Source: a marine actinobacterium PHSC20C1 (lineage in GTDB: Bacteria > Actinomycetota > Actinomycetes > Actinomycetales > Microbacteriaceae). From it: a stretch of DNA of 64,000 nt. Positions within the stretch are counted from its first letter, which is position 1. Every line of letters begins with the position of its first letter. Positions 26,405 through 35,850 of the stretch are shown here, piece after piece. The notes under the pieces are model-generated. The model made no database searches and was not told the DNA's origin. It worked only from the letters and a program-made list of their open reading frames with translations. Location of the stretch: positions 7,835 to 71,834 of the forward strand of contig CH672415.1 in the NCBI GenBank assembly GCA_000153145.1, read 5' to 3'. The position numbers were made by a program, and so were the translations under genes.

Positions 26405-27358
26405 TTACCGGCTGTGGCGGCCGCGCAAGCGGGCGAAGAGGCCACGGGGCGCGGCGGCCGGTGTCGGTGCGCCGATCTCGTCGCCACTGGCACCAGGAAG
26501 TACTCGCAGGATGTTCATGAGGCTGAGGGCCGCCACGAGCGCGTGAGCGCAGCGCGTCTCGGTGCCTGCGATCGCAGCGAGTTCCTTAGCCGAAAGTGGT
26601 GCGTGGCTCAGAATCGAGGTCATCCTCAACTGGTCTGCATCGTGCGGCAGGCTTGTGATGTTTGGCCAGCGACGCAAACGGTAGCGCGCGCCATCGGTGA
26701 GCCACGGTGCAGGAGCGTGAGCGTAGGCGTTGAGGCCGACCATCCACAGCAGCGCGCTGAGGTCGTAGCCCGCACCCGTCGGCATGATCACGTCGTCGCG
26801 TACGTGGCTGCGGATGCTGATACTGAGCGGGTTCTTGGGGAAGTCCGTAATTTCGGCCTTCCACCAGTACGACCGTTCGAACACGTCAATGACAAGCATT
26901 GGAAAACTTGATGATGTGATTGCCAGCACGGTCGGCTGCTTATTGGTTGAGGCAATCTTGATTGCCTCGGCGACTTGAGCCCACTCGGAGGTGACGACGG
27001 TGAAGTCCGAATCATCGTCAGAGGGATCGCGGTAACCAGCTGTGGGATCGCCGGCACCTGCTGAGTCGACGGCGTCCTCGGGGAGAGGAGCTTCAAGTTC
27101 GCGAAGAGTGTTTGTGACGGTCGGCTCTGGAGTGGTGCCGCCATCAACATCGGCTGCTTCAGGCTCAGCGGTCGCGTACACGGTCTCACGGTGTGACGAT
27201 TCGATTGGGTCTGCAAAGTCGACAAGCTGGTGCACGAGCGGTGCGCGTGCCCCAGAAATCTGATCTGTCCACGTGTGGTTGTCCCACCAGCGCAGCTGGG
27301 GGAGTCCAAGCGGGTCGGGGTACCAGCCGGCGGGGATGTGGGTTGTGTAAGTAGTCAT
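26405..27358 (-). CDS. DUF2510-containing protein downstream of GTPase/roadblock genes
   Basis: 317-residue protein. Residues 5-40 are a DUF2510 module (HIPAGWYPDPLGLPQLRWWDNHTWTDQ), a short actinobacterial domain of unknown role. A low-complexity acidic linker follows (to residue 125), then a globular domain (FTVVTSEWAQVAEAIKIAS to PLSISIRS) and near residue 255 a helix-turn-helix-like stretch (SAKELAAIAGTETRCAHALVAALSLMNILRVLP), ending in a basic tail. AGGAGG seven bases before the ATG supports the start. The domain pairing and position after a roadblock protein hint that it is the output or partner of the GTPase module; that is inference. Confidence 0.75.
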   Translation of the reverse strand: MTTYTTHIPAGWYPDPLGLPQLRWWDNHTWTDQISGARAPLVHQLVDFADPIESSHRETVYATAEPEAADVDGGTTPEPTVTNTLRELEAPLPEDAVDSAGAGDPTAGYRDPSDDDSDFTVVTSEWAQVAEAIKIASTNKQPTVLAITSSSFPMLVIDVFERSYWWKAEITDFPKNPLSISIRSHVRDDVIMPTGAGYDLSALLWMVGLNAYAHAPAPWLTDGARYRLRRWPNITSLPHDADQLRMTSILSHAPLSAKELAAIAGTETRCAHALVAALSLMNILRVLPGASGDEIGAPTPAAAPRGLFARLRGRHSR

Positions 27359-27547
27359 GTTCACGCCTCCTGCGTGAAATGGTGTGCGGTGCCGAGGGTG
27401 CACCGCGGTGATCCTTGCGGGTAAAAGTCCTCGATTCAGCGTGCGATCTTCGGGTTAGTCTGGCGATCGTCCGCTGTTCGTTTTTCCTGGTCCTGCTTCG
27501 GGTTGTTCGGGTTGTTCGGGTGAAGCGTTTTTCTTGGGTAGTGCTGG

Positions 27548-27973
27548 TTATTCGGGTAAATCGATGGGGCCGGTGTAGGCCGAGAGGAAGACGTTGAGCC
27601 TTCGCGCGGTTCGTCGCGCGGCAGCAAGTGATTTGCCGATGGTCTCTTTGTCGGTGAATAGGGCGGCGAGTATCAGCGGGTGGCCTTCGACTCTGACCTG
27701 CACTACGTGGCCCTGTTCGGCCGCGACTATTACAAACTCGTTGTCGCCGAGTTTGAGTTCCCGTGCGACAGCATCGGCGAGAGCCTGCGTTGAGCTGGCC
27801 ATGCTCGCGAATCGATTGCTGTCGAGTGCAGCGCCCGCAATGCTGACAACGCTGAAACCATCCTCAGTGAGGAAAGTTGCGAAGCTCAGTGACGGGGCAA
27901 GATCCTTGAGACCACTCAGGGCGAGTTCGCCGCGAGAGATGTATTTGGGGTCGAGGTGGGTTGCGATTGTCAT
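27548..27973 (-). CDS. Roadblock/LC7 family protein
   Basis: 141-residue protein of the roadblock/LC7 fold, which typically acts as GTPase-activating or scaffold partner for small GTPases (CvnB/MglB-like). Seen: FATFLTEDGFSVVSIAGAALDSNRFASMASSTQALADAVARELKLGDNEFVIVAAEQGHVVQVRV, the five-strand/two-helix pattern of the family. It overlaps the GTPase gene by four bases and lies on the same strand. The 144-base stretch after it contains short direct repeats (CGGGTTGTT) and a weak GCTTC...GAAGC hairpin. Confidence 0.85.
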   Translation of the reverse strand: MTIATHLDPKYISRGELALSGLKDLAPSLSFATFLTEDGFSVVSIAGAALDSNRFASMASSTQALADAVARELKLGDNEFVIVAAEQGHVVQVRVEGHPLILAALFTDKETIGKSLAAARRTARRLNVFLSAYTGPIDLPE

Positions 27974-28548
27974 CGTGCCCTCCCAGAACTGAGTGCACGG
28001 CTAGCCATGACAGCTTGCTTGAGTTCAACATTCGCCACCAGCGTCATGAGCAAAACGGTCATGTCAGCGTTTGATCGGGCATCCGCTGTAAAAACTGGGA
28101 TGAGCACGTCGGGCATTTCGTCGGCGAGGGCGTTCGCGTATTCCTCGATGAGCGACTCGGGCACGAGGTCGGCGCGAGTGAGTCCGATGACGATTCCGCC
28201 ACGCTCGTAGAGGGCGTAGAACTCTTTCACGTATTCGATTGCGGTCTCGACGGGATTCTCGGCATCCGCATTGACGAGCAGTAGTGCGCCCTCGGCGCGT
28301 TCCGCCAAAATCGACCACATGAAGTCAAAGCGCTTTTGGCCCGGCACTCCGTAGAGGCGCACCTTTTCTGCTGCGTTGACGTTGATCTCGCCGTAGTCGA
28401 GGGCAACGGTCGTGGTGGGCTTGTCTGAGGCGTCGCGGTCGCTGTTTGCGGCTTCGGTGCTCACGACTTCGATCTCACTGAGGGCTCGGATAGCAGTCGT
28501 CTTGCCTGCGCCCATTGGGCCGACAAAAAGTATTACGTGTTCTGACAT
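27970..28548 (-). CDS. Cvn/MglA-type small GTPase
   Basis: 192-residue P-loop GTPase of the actinobacterial conservon type. G1 is FVGPMGAGKTTAI (residues 9-21), the switch/G3 region GVPGQKRFDF matches the GxPGQxRF signature of CvnD proteins, and IGLTRADL takes the place of the usual NKxD specificity motif. ATG at 28548 is preceded by GGGAGG at good spacing; the frame continues upstream but is unlikely to be used. With the overlapping roadblock gene it forms a minimal switch. A sensor histidine kinase (CvnA) and a DUF742 protein (CvnC) expected in a full conservon are not present. Confidence 0.85.
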   Translation of the reverse strand: MSEHVILFVGPMGAGKTTAIRALSEIEVVSTEAANSDRDASDKPTTTVALDYGEINVNAAEKVRLYGVPGQKRFDFMWSILAERAEGALLLVNADAENPVETAIEYVKEFYALYERGGIVIGLTRADLVPESLIEEYANALADEMPDVLIPVFTADARSNADMTVLLMTLVANVELKQAVMASRALSSGRAR

Positions 28549-28668
28549 CTGATGCCTCCCCCCAGGAGTAATTCTTTGGTTATCGCTTACTGAAGCATGC
28601 AAGTCCCCCTTGCGAGGTCATAGCCCCCCGTCTGGGGGTCGGTAAAAAGTGCCCGCCTAAACACTGAG

Positions 28669-28680
28669 CAGAACGTTCTG
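28669..28680. promoter_or_regulatory. 12-bp perfect palindrome upstream of GTPase operon
   Basis: CAGAACGTTCTG lies 120 bases upstream of the GTPase start and 27 bases downstream of the EamA stop. A regulator site is plausible; it is not the actinobacterial LexA box (CGAAC-N4-GTTCG). Confidence 0.35.
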
Positions 28681-28707
28681 TCTGTCCCCCCAAAACGTGG
28701 TGCGCTG

Positions 28708-29592
28708 TTAGGCCACTTGGGCGGTTTGTGACCTTGTGTGAACAGTTCGCGAAGGCATTTGCCCCCCAACGATCGCCGCGAGTGCGAGCACAAATCCGAT
28801 GAGTTGCAGCGGGCTGAAGAGCTCGCCGAGCAAGAGCGCGCCGAGCGCTGCGGCGGTCAGTGGGGAGAGCAATCCGAGGACGGCAATTGATGTGATGGGG
28901 ATGCTGCGAATGCCTGAGAACCAGAGCGTGTAGGCCACGAGTCCGCCGACGATTCCGAGCCATGCGTAACCGGCGACGGCGGGGGCGTCGATGCTCGACG
29001 GAAAACCCTCAGCGAGCACGGTGATAGGGAGCAAGAACAGCCCGCCAGCAGTGAGGAGCCAGCCGGCGTATCCGACAGCTGAGACCTCTGGTGGCTTGCC
29101 CCAGTGTTTGGCAAGCGTCACTCCGAGGGCCATTGATGCGGTGCCCGCGAGCCCGGCGATGAGTCCGATGGTGTCGAGCAGCGCGCTCGCGCGGAGCACG
29201 ATGAGGCCGACGCCGAGCACCCCGACGACTCCCCAGGCGACGAGCCGCCAGGGTGCGGCCTGCCGCAGTATGAGCACGGCCAGCGCGGCGATGATGAGTG
29301 GTTGTGCGGCGCCGAGGGTTGCGGCTACGCCTCCGGGTAGGCGGTAGGCGGCAATGAAGAGGAGGGGAAAGAAGGCCCCGATGTTGAGGACGCCGAGCAC
29401 GAGTGCTTTCCACCACCACGCGCCAGTGGGGAGTTGGCGCGCGAGCGCGATGGCGATGAGTCCGGCAGGAAGGGCGCGCGCCAGTGACGCGAAGAGCGGA
29501 TGTCCGGGCGGCAGTAGCTCGGTCGTCACGATGTAGGTTGTTCCCCACGCGATCGGGGCAACTGCAGTCAGCAGGGTGGCGCGCACGTTCAT
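28708..29592 (-). CDS. EamA/DMT family transporter
   Basis: Drug/metabolite exporter-like membrane protein of 294 residues with ten predicted helices in two EamA repeats. Seen: APIAWGTTYIVTTELLPPGHPLF (repeat 1 start), RLPGGVAATLGAAQPLIIAALAVLILRQ, and ITSIAVLGLLSPLTAAALGALLLGE (repeat 2 end). It ends in a short charged tail. Divergent from a MarR regulator with palindromic sites between them, so it is probably controlled by that regulator. Substrate unknown. Confidence 0.88.
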   Translation of the reverse strand: MNVRATLLTAVAPIAWGTTYIVTTELLPPGHPLFASLARALPAGLIAIALARQLPTGAWWWKALVLGVLNIGAFFPLLFIAAYRLPGGVAATLGAAQPLIIAALAVLILRQAAPWRLVAWGVVGVLGVGLIVLRASALLDTIGLIAGLAGTASMALGVTLAKHWGKPPEVSAVGYAGWLLTAGGLFLLPITVLAEGFPSSIDAPAVAGYAWLGIVGGLVAYTLWFSGIRSIPITSIAVLGLLSPLTAAALGALLLGELFSPLQLIGFVLALAAIVGGQMPSRTVHTRSQTAQVA

Positions 29593-29607
29593 TTCGGCTC
29601 CTCAATG

Positions 29608-29635
29608 CTAAATAGTTGAACGTTGAACAATTTAG
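29608..29635. promoter_or_regulatory. Candidate MarR operator 1 (28-base imperfect palindrome)
   Basis: Outer arms CTAAAT / ATTTAG and inner GTT...AACGTT...AAC match symmetrically at 24 of 28 positions. It starts 16 bases upstream of the EamA start. Confidence 0.6.
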
Positions 29636-29661
29636 CGGGTTATGATGCTACTGTCAAACAA

Positions 29662-29673
29662 TTCAACGTTGAA
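29662..29673. promoter_or_regulatory. Candidate MarR operator 2 (12-base palindrome)
   Basis: Perfect palindrome TTCAACGTTGAA, 16 bases before the marR-like start; its core AACGTT is shared with operator 1. Two sites in a divergent promoter fit repression of both genes. Confidence 0.6.
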
Positions 29674-29688
29674 AGATCGGAGATCACC

Positions 29689-30198
29689 ATGACCGATAGC
29701 GTCGACCGCATCCTTGCTCAATGGGCCACTGTGCGCCCAGCACTCGACGTCTCCGCGATGGGCATTCTCGGTCGGCTTTCACGACTCAGCCGACTGGTTG
29801 AGCGAGCGCAGCTCGAAGTGTTCGAACCTCATGGGCTGCAATCGGGGGAGTTCGACATTCTCGCAACGCTCCTTCGATCGGATGCCGGCAGCCGCGGCCT
29901 CACCGCCGGGGCGCTAACCGCCAGTGCCATGGTCACGTCGGGCGCGATAACCAACAGGCTTGACCGACTAGTTGCCAAGCAACTGATATCTCGCGAGGTT
30001 GACCCCGAGAATCGTCGAACCATTCGAGTCGCGCTGACAGCTCGCGGAGCTGAAGTTGTCGAGGCCGCGTTGCACGATCACATCGAGAACGAGGAACGGT
30101 TACTACAATCGCTCAGTGCCACCCAACGTCGCGAACTGGAGTCGCTGCTGCGCGGGTTACTCACAATTCACGAAGCGGGCGACCCCGCTGCAGAGTAG
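29689..30198 (+). CDS. MarR family transcriptional regulator
   Basis: 169-residue winged-helix regulator. Seen: [20 protein letters not shown], then [50 protein letters not shown], the recognition helix and wing typical of MarR. GGAG seven bases before the ATG fixes the start; the frame extends upstream but into the operator. It is divergent from an EamA exporter, the common pairing for a ligand-responsive repressor and the pump it controls. Its 3' end overlaps the end of convergent xylB by 31 bases. Confidence 0.92.
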   Translation: MTDSVDRILAQWATVRPALDVSAMGILGRLSRLSRLVERAQLEVFEPHGLQSGEFDILATLLRSDAGSRGLTAGALTASAMVTSGAITNRLDRLVAKQLISREVDPENRRTIRVALTARGAEVVEAALHDHIENEERLLQSLSATQRRELESLLRGLLTIHEAGDPAAE

Positions 30199-31574
30199 CG
30201 CGCATACTGGTCACGAATCACCGGACGATAGTCGGATGCTGGCTCCGCCACCAAGGTGAGTGTCCACTCGGGTCGCGCCCCGGTCAGCACCCACGCGGCC
30301 TGCACCGCAGCACCGAGTGCGACGTACTCGCCAGGTTCTGGCACCACTATGGGCACCGCAAAAACTTGAGCGGCAATGCTCGAGACGGCAGGGTTTTGCG
30401 CTGCACCACCAATGAGGAGGATGCGTTGGGCATTGACTCCCTGCTGCACGAGGGCGTCGAGACCATCAGCGAGGCCACATAGCAATCCCTCGATGGCAGC
30501 GCGTGCCAGCGACGGGCGGGTCGTCGAGGCGAGAGTCATGCCGAAGAGGGTTGCGGTGGCCTCCGGAAGGTTAGGGGTTCGTTCGCCTTCGAAGTAGGGC
30601 TGCAAGACCAAACCGTCTGCTCCAGGCTCAGCTTCGAGCGCGAGCACGCCGAGTTCGTCGTGGTTCACGCCCAGGAGGGCCGCGGTGCTGTCGAGTACAC
30701 GAGCAGCATTCATGGTGGCGACAAGCGGGAGGAAGTTTCCGCTGGCATCAGCAAAGCCGGCCACGGTGCCCGTAGCGTCAGGAAGTTGTGTGGTTGCAAC
30801 GGCAAAGACAGTGCCGCTCGTTCCGATTGACACGACAACGTCGCCGGAACGTGCGCCCAGACCGAGAGCGGCCGCAGCATTGTCGCCGGCGCCACACGCC
30901 ATCACGACAACGGAGGAGGCAACTATTCCAGCTCGGTCGCCGGGGGCAACGATTCGGGGGAGCGTGAGCGCCGACGCGTCACGGCCCAGCGCCGCACCCA
31001 GAACCTCGAGATCGTACGCATTGGTCACCGAGTTGAAGTAGCCAGTGCCGCTCGCATCCGAGCGGTCCGTAACCAACTCAGTCAGTTCAGGGTTCTCCGG
31101 GCCGAAGCCACGTAACCGCCACGTTAGCCAATCGTGCGGCAGGCACACGGCAGCAACGAGCTGAGCATTCTCGGGCTCGGCATCGCGCAACCAGCGGAGC
31201 TTCGTTGACGTGAACGAGGCAACCGGCCTCGAACCGGTGCGCTCGGCCAGATCGGGAAACTCTGCGTTGAGGGCGTCAGCGGCGGCGGCAGAGCGGGTGT
31301 CATTCCATAGCAGGGCTGGGCGGATGACCCGGCCGGCGGCATCCAACACAACCATGCCGTGTTGTTGGCCGCCCACCGAAATCGCGGAGACGTCATCCAG
31401 CCCGCCAGCCTCGGTGATGGCCTCGTTGAGAGCCACCCACCAGGCGTTCGGATCAACCTCGGTGCCTGCGGGATGAGAAGCGCGGCCAGTGCGGACTAGC
31501 GCACCGGTCGCGGCATCCACGATCACGATCTTGCAGGACTGGGTAGAGGAATCGATCCCCGCGACGAGGGTCAT
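30168..31574 (-). CDS. xylB: Xylulokinase
   Basis: FGGY-family kinase (468 residues) that phosphorylates D-xylulose to xylulose 5-phosphate. Seen: [19 protein letters not shown] (phosphate-binding loop 1), [11 protein letters not shown] near residue 70, [42 protein letters not shown], and a C-terminal [20 protein letters not shown] nucleotide-binding segment. It directly abuts xylA with no gap, and the same transcript starts at xylA. Family assignment among FGGY kinases is supported by the xylA neighbour. Confidence 0.94.
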   Translation of the reverse strand: MTLVAGIDSSTQSCKIVIVDAATGALVRTGRASHPAGTEVDPNAWWVALNEAITEAGGLDDVSAISVGGQQHGMVVLDAAGRVIRPALLWNDTRSAAAADALNAEFPDLAERTGSRPVASFTSTKLRWLRDAEPENAQLVAAVCLPHDWLTWRLRGFGPENPELTELVTDRSDASGTGYFNSVTNAYDLEVLGAALGRDASALTLPRIVAPGDRAGIVASSVVVMACGAGDNAAAALGLGARSGDVVVSIGTSGTVFAVATTQLPDATGTVAGFADASGNFLPLVATMNAARVLDSTAALLGVNHDELGVLALEAEPGADGLVLQPYFEGERTPNLPEATATLFGMTLASTTRPSLARAAIEGLLCGLADGLDALVQQGVNAQRILLIGGAAQNPAVSSIAAQVFAVPIVVPEPGEYVALGAAVQAAWVLTGARPEWTLTLVAEPASDYRPVIRDQYARYSAAGSPAS

Positions 31575-32765
31575 TTAGCGGGCGCCCATGAGGTGCTCGG
31601 TTGCGAGCTGCTGCAGGCGAACAAAGCCGAAGCCCTTGCCGTTGAAATAGGCCCCGTGGTCGAAGTCTTCGTACGAGGCGCGGTCTGCCAACAGGTCGTC
31701 ATAGCTTTCATTCTCGCCGAGGGTGTTCTCGGCCAGTTCGAAGACGCGCGCAGCTTGCAGGGCTTCTTGCACATCGGGGTCGGCGCGGAAGGCTGCTGCA
31801 CGCTCCTTGAGTAGCAGGTAGGTGCGCATGTTGGCGGCAGCGGAATCCCAGACGCCGGTCTCGTCTTCGGTGCGGCTGGGCTTGTAATCGAAGTGACGAG
31901 GACCGGTGTAGCTCTGGCCGCCGTTGGGGCCACCATTTTCGAGCAGATCGACGAGCGAGAACGCGTTGTGGAGGTCGCCGTGCCCGAAAACGAGGTCTTG
32001 GTCGTACTTGATTCCACGCTGACCGTTGAGGTCGATGTGGAAGAGCTTGTCTTGGTAGAGAGCTTGGGCGATGCCCGATGTAAAGTTCAGGCCAGCCATC
32101 TGCTCGTGACCGACTTCGGGGTTCACGCCGAACAGTTCGGGGCGTTCGAGGGTCTCAATGAATGCAATGGCGTGACCGACGGTGGGTAGCAGGATGTCGC
32201 CGCGGGGCTCGTTGGGCTTGGGCTCAATAGCGAAGCGGATGTCGTAGTCCTTTTCAGTGACGTAGTCACCAAACAGGTTGAGGGCTTCGCGGTAGCGTTC
32301 GAGGGCGGAGCGCACGTCTTTAGCGGAGTCGTACTCTGCGCCCTCGCGGCCGCCCCACATGACGAACGTCTTGGCGCCGAGCTCTACACCGAGTTCCAGT
32401 TGACGCATTGCTTTGCGCATAGCGAAACGACGAACGCCGCGGTCGTTGGAAGTGAAGCCGCCGTCTTTGAAAACGGGAGCGCTGAAGAGGTTAGTGGTGA
32501 CCATTGGCACGATGAGACCGGTGTCGCTGAGTACTTGCTTGAGGCGGTCGATTTGCTTCTGGCGTTCGGCATCCGTAGATCCAAAGGCGAAGAGATCATC
32601 GTCGTGGAAGGTGAGGCCGTAGGCACCGAGCTCGGCGAGCTTTTCAACGCCGTGAACGACATCGAGAGGGGCGCGGGTTGGGCCTCCGAAGGGGTCGGCT
32701 CCGTTGTAGCCGATGGTCCAGAGCCCGAAGGAGAACTTGTCGGCGGGTGTGGGTTGTGTAGGCAT
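31575..32765 (-). CDS. xylA: Xylose isomerase
   Basis: Converts D-xylose to D-xylulose; 396 residues, actinobacterial class I size. Metal and substrate residues are present in order: [10 protein letters not shown] (Glu/Lys), [11 protein letters not shown] (Glu, His), [19 protein letters not shown] (Asp ligands), and HFDYKP (Asp). The catalytic His-region is in [13 protein letters not shown]. The frame extends over 100 codons upstream, but the ATG at 32765 preceded by GGAGAG gives the family start ([20 protein letters not shown]). First gene of xylAB, divergent from the xylose importer. Confidence 0.97.
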   Translation of the reverse strand: MPTQPTPADKFSFGLWTIGYNGADPFGGPTRAPLDVVHGVEKLAELGAYGLTFHDDDLFAFGSTDAERQKQIDRLKQVLSDTGLIVPMVTTNLFSAPVFKDGGFTSNDRGVRRFAMRKAMRQLELGVELGAKTFVMWGGREGAEYDSAKDVRSALERYREALNLFGDYVTEKDYDIRFAIEPKPNEPRGDILLPTVGHAIAFIETLERPELFGVNPEVGHEQMAGLNFTSGIAQALYQDKLFHIDLNGQRGIKYDQDLVFGHGDLHNAFSLVDLLENGGPNGGQSYTGPRHFDYKPSRTEDETGVWDSAAANMRTYLLLKERAAAFRADPDVQEALQAARVFELAENTLGENESYDDLLADRASYEDFDHGAYFNGKGFGFVRLQQLATEHLMGAR

Positions 32766-33127
32766 TGAGGCTCTCCGTTGACAGCGTTTGTAATAAGTAA
32801 TTGGAAACAACATACGTCGATAACGCCGCGACGTCAATCCCAACCCCCGCATTGAAACCGTTGTATTTACTGGCATATTCAACCAATTCGGCGAAAGTTT
32901 GAGAAAGTTGTTGCATTCAACGTATAAAGCAATATAAGTTCGCACTATCAACAAAACGGGGCGCTTGTCGCTGCCCCTCGCGATACAACGAAGTAGCGCT
33001 CCACGGCGCTGGCAAACCGGCCCGTGCACTTCGTCTCGCTCGTGAGGACCGCCGAGAGGCCCCGGCCGGTCATACCCCCGTGTGGCCTGCTTGATGCCCG
33101 GCAATCACATTTGAAAGGGACAACACG
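32766..33127. promoter_or_regulatory. Divergent xylAB / importer promoter region with candidate operators
   Basis: No gene. AT-rich centre around 32780-32945. Two inverted GTTG/CAAC elements are visible: 32860-32883 (GTTG-N16-CAAC, further symmetric bases inside) and 32907-32921 (GTTGTTG...CAAC). Further half-sites (AAACAAC at 32803) occur. They are candidate binding sites for the ROK regulator encoded downstream. TATAAAG and AATATAAG near 32925-32940 could be part of a promoter towards the importer. The right half (32960-33110) is GC-rich without features I can name. Confidence 0.5.
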
Positions 33128-34228
33128 ATGTCAATGAAGAAGATAATTGCGGCCGCAGCAGCGACCGTGATGACCCTGGGGCTCGCCGCCTGCAGCAGTG
33201 GAGCAGCCGGCGGAGGAGACAGTCTCGGCAGTGTCGGAATCTCGATGCCTACCCGCAGCCTCGAACGCTGGATCAACGACGGCGAAGGCCTCAAAGCTCA
33301 GCTCGAAGACGCCGGCTACTCGGCAGACCTGCAGTACGCGGATGACAAAGCCGACACTCAGATCAGCCAGATTCAGAACCAGATTGCTTCGGGCGTTGAC
33401 GTCATCGTCATCGCGGCAATTGATGGAGAGCTTCTCGCTCCCGTTCTTGCCGACGCGAAAGCACAAGACATCACCGTCATTGCTTACGACCGTCTGATCA
33501 ACGGCACCCCGGACGTCGACTACTACGCAACATTCGATAACTACAAGGTTGGCCAACTCCAGGGCGAGTTCATTGAAGAGCAGCTCGGACTCGCTGATGG
33601 TGCAGGCCCGTTCAACCTTGAGCCGTTCGCCGGCAGCCCCGACGACAACAACGCCAAGTTCTTCTTCTCCGGCGCCTGGGATGTTTTGCTTCCTTACGTA
33701 GAAAACGGCCAGCTTGTTGTTCCGTCGGGCAAGGCACCCGCGAGCAACGACGACTGGGCCAGCATCGGAATCCTCGGCTGGAAGTCTGACTCCGCTCAGT
33801 CAGAGCTCGATAACCGTCTGGGTTCGTTCTACACCGGTGGAGAGAAGATCGACGTGGTCCTGTCTCCCAACGACAGCCTCGCTCAGGGCATTGCCGCATC
33901 GCTTCGCAGCGCTGGTTACACCGCAGGCACGGACTGGCCTCTCTTGACCGGTCAGGATGCCGACAAGGCTAGCGTCGTCAACATCCTCGCTGGCGAGCAG
34001 TCGATGACCGTCTGGAAGGACACCCGCGAGCTGGGCAACGTCGTCTTCGGCTTCATCGAGGCGGTCATGAACGGCGACGAGCCAGAGATCAACGACACCG
34101 AAACGTATGACAACGGTGAAAAGGTTGTTCCCGCGTTCCTCATCGCACCCGAGGTCGTCGTGAAGGATGACGTGCAGTCGAAACTCATCGACTCCGAATT
34201 CCTGAAGGCCTCAGACGTAGGACTCTAG
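33128..34228 (+). CDS. Sugar ABC importer substrate-binding lipoprotein (xylose/ChvE type)
   Basis: Binding protein of 366 residues for a pentose, probably xylose from the context. Lipoprotein signal with LGLAACSSG puts the acylated Cys near residue 22. The mature domain is the periplasmic-binding-protein-like I fold of the ChvE/XylF group: VGISMPTRSLERWINDGEGLKAQLEDAGY, VIVIAAIDGELLAPVLADAK, VIAYDRLINGTPDVDYYATFDN, LLTGQDADKASVVNILAGEQSMTVWKDTRELG. AAAGGGA precedes the ATG. It is the first gene of the importer operon and is followed by an intercistronic hairpin. Confidence 0.92.
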   Translation: MSMKKIIAAAAATVMTLGLAACSSGAAGGGDSLGSVGISMPTRSLERWINDGEGLKAQLEDAGYSADLQYADDKADTQISQIQNQIASGVDVIVIAAIDGELLAPVLADAKAQDITVIAYDRLINGTPDVDYYATFDNYKVGQLQGEFIEEQLGLADGAGPFNLEPFAGSPDDNNAKFFFSGAWDVLLPYVENGQLVVPSGKAPASNDDWASIGILGWKSDSAQSELDNRLGSFYTGGEKIDVVLSPNDSLAQGIAASLRSAGYTAGTDWPLLTGQDADKASVVNILAGEQSMTVWKDTRELGNVVFGFIEAVMNGDEPEINDTETYDNGEKVVPAFLIAPEVVVKDDVQSKLIDSEFLKASDVGL

Positions 34229-34262
34229 CCCCGGCTAGATCCCAGTAATACGATTCGACGAT

Positions 34263-34290
34263 CGGGGGACGGCACAGTAGCCGTCCCCCG
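34263..34290 (+). terminator. Intercistronic hairpin after the binding-protein gene
   Basis: Perfect 11-bp stem (34263-34273 and 34280-34290, CGGGGGACGGC) with a six-base loop. Such hairpins after binding-protein genes often stabilise the upstream message or cause partial termination, giving excess binding protein. No T-run follows, favouring the stability role. Confidence 0.7.
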
Positions 34291-34316
34291 AAAGTCACTG
34301 CGAGCGGAGCACAATC

Positions 34317-35846
34317 ATGACTGCCATCCTCAGCATGAACCAGATCACCAAAGACTTCAGTGGCGGCGTGCGCGCCCTCGACGGCGTAAGCCTCGAGGTC
34401 GAGCGCGGCCACGTTCACGCCATTTGCGGCGAAAACGGCGCCGGCAAATCAACCCTCATGAAGGTGCTGAGCGGGGTGTATCCCGTCGGCAGCTATGGCG
34501 GCAGCATCACCTTTGAGAATCACGAGACCGCGTACCGGTCGATCAATGATTCCGAGGCCGACGGCATCGTCATCATCCATCAGGAGCTCGCGCTGAGCCC
34601 TTACCTCTCTATTGCAGAGAACATCTTTCTCGGCAACGAGATTGCCACGCGCGGTGTTGTCGACTGGCCCAAGACCAACCGCGAAGCAACCATGTTGCTC
34701 GCGCGCGTCGGCCTCGATGAACTGCCCAGCACGCCCGTGCTCGAACTCGGTGTGGGCAAGCAACAGCTTGTTGAGATCGCTAAGGCCCTCTCCAAGCAAG
34801 TGAAGCTGCTGATTCTGGATGAGCCAACGGCGGCTCTCAACGATGAAGACTCGGCACACTTGCTTGACCTCATCAATAGTCTTCGCGGCCAGGGTATTAC
34901 GTGCATCATCATTTCGCACAAGCTCAAAGAGATTCGTCGTATTGCGGATACCGTCACGATCATCCGCGATGGCCAGACCATCGAAACCTTCGAGATGAAG
35001 GAAGCGGATGCCACGGAAGCGCGCATCATTCGCGCGATGGTCGGCCGTGACCTCGACAGCATGTTCCCGCCGCACACTCCAGAGATTGGCGATGAGCTGT
35101 TCCGGGTGGAGAGCTGGACGGTGCATCATCCGGTCGACACCACGCGCAAGGTTGTCGATGACGCCTCGTTCTCGGTGCGGGCGGGCGAGATCGTCGGCTT
35201 CGCTGGGCTGATGGGCGCGGGGCGCACTGAGCTCGCGATGAGCATCTTCGGTCGCTCGTATGGCAGCCACATCAGCGGCACCGCCTTCAAAGAGGGCAAA
35301 GAGATCTCCGTCAAAACCGTCAGCGAGGCGATCGGCCACGGCATCGCCTACGCCACCGAAGACCGTAAACACTTCGGCCTCAACCTGATTGGCAGCATCG
35401 CGGTCAATATCTCAGCGGCAGCGCTCTCGAAGCTCTCACGCTTCGGCATCGTTGACCGCTTCGCTGAAAACAAGGTCGCGGAGGACTACCGCGGCCAAAT
35501 GAACATCAAGACTCCGAACGTGTCTGTGCTCGCCGGCAACCTCTCGGGAGGCAACCAACAGAAGGTTGTCTTGAGTAAATGGATGTTCTCCGGCCCCGAC
35601 ATCCTGATTCTTGACGAACCAACACGCGGCATCGACGTCGGCGCCAAGTACGAAATCTACGGAATCATCAACGACCTCGCCCGCCAGGGCAAAGCGGTCG
35701 TGGTGATCTCCTCTGAACTACCGGAGCTTCTCGGACTCTGCGACCGCATCTATGCGATCTCCGAAGGCACCATCACCGGCGAGATTGACCGCGCCGACGC
35801 TACCCAAGAACGACTCATGCACTTGATGACCGCGGGAAAGGACTAA
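34317..35846 (+). CDS. Sugar ABC importer ATPase, two-domain (XylG/MmsA type)
   Basis: 509-residue ATPase with two ABC domains in tandem, characteristic of pentose/ribose importers. Domain 1: [49 protein letters not shown]. Domain 2: [16 protein letters not shown] (degenerate Walker A as usual in the family), [36 protein letters not shown]. It is followed after four bases by the permease gene. Confidence 0.94.
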   Translation: MTAILSMNQITKDFSGGVRALDGVSLEVERGHVHAICGENGAGKSTLMKVLSGVYPVGSYGGSITFENHETAYRSINDSEADGIVIIHQELALSPYLSIAENIFLGNEIATRGVVDWPKTNREATMLLARVGLDELPSTPVLELGVGKQQLVEIAKALSKQVKLLILDEPTAALNDEDSAHLLDLINSLRGQGITCIIISHKLKEIRRIADTVTIIRDGQTIETFEMKEADATEARIIRAMVGRDLDSMFPPHTPEIGDELFRVESWTVHHPVDTTRKVVDDASFSVRAGEIVGFAGLMGAGRTELAMSIFGRSYGSHISGTAFKEGKEISVKTVSEAIGHGIAYATEDRKHFGLNLIGSIAVNISAAALSKLSRFGIVDRFAENKVAEDYRGQMNIKTPNVSVLAGNLSGGNQQKVVLSKWMFSGPDILILDEPTRGIDVGAKYEIYGIINDLARQGKAVVVISSELPELLGLCDRIYAISEGTITGEIDRADATQERLMHLMTAGKD

Positions 35847-35850
35847 CCCG

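Noticed and set aside
28624-28637. C/G-run hairpin (CCCCC..GGGGG) after eamA
   Set aside because: Four-base loop and five-base stem without T-run; too weak to call a terminator.
34449-35372. 307-codon minus-strand frame antisense to the sugar importer ATPase
   Set aside because: Shadow of a gene with clear ABC motifs; no ribosome-binding site and no recognisable domains.
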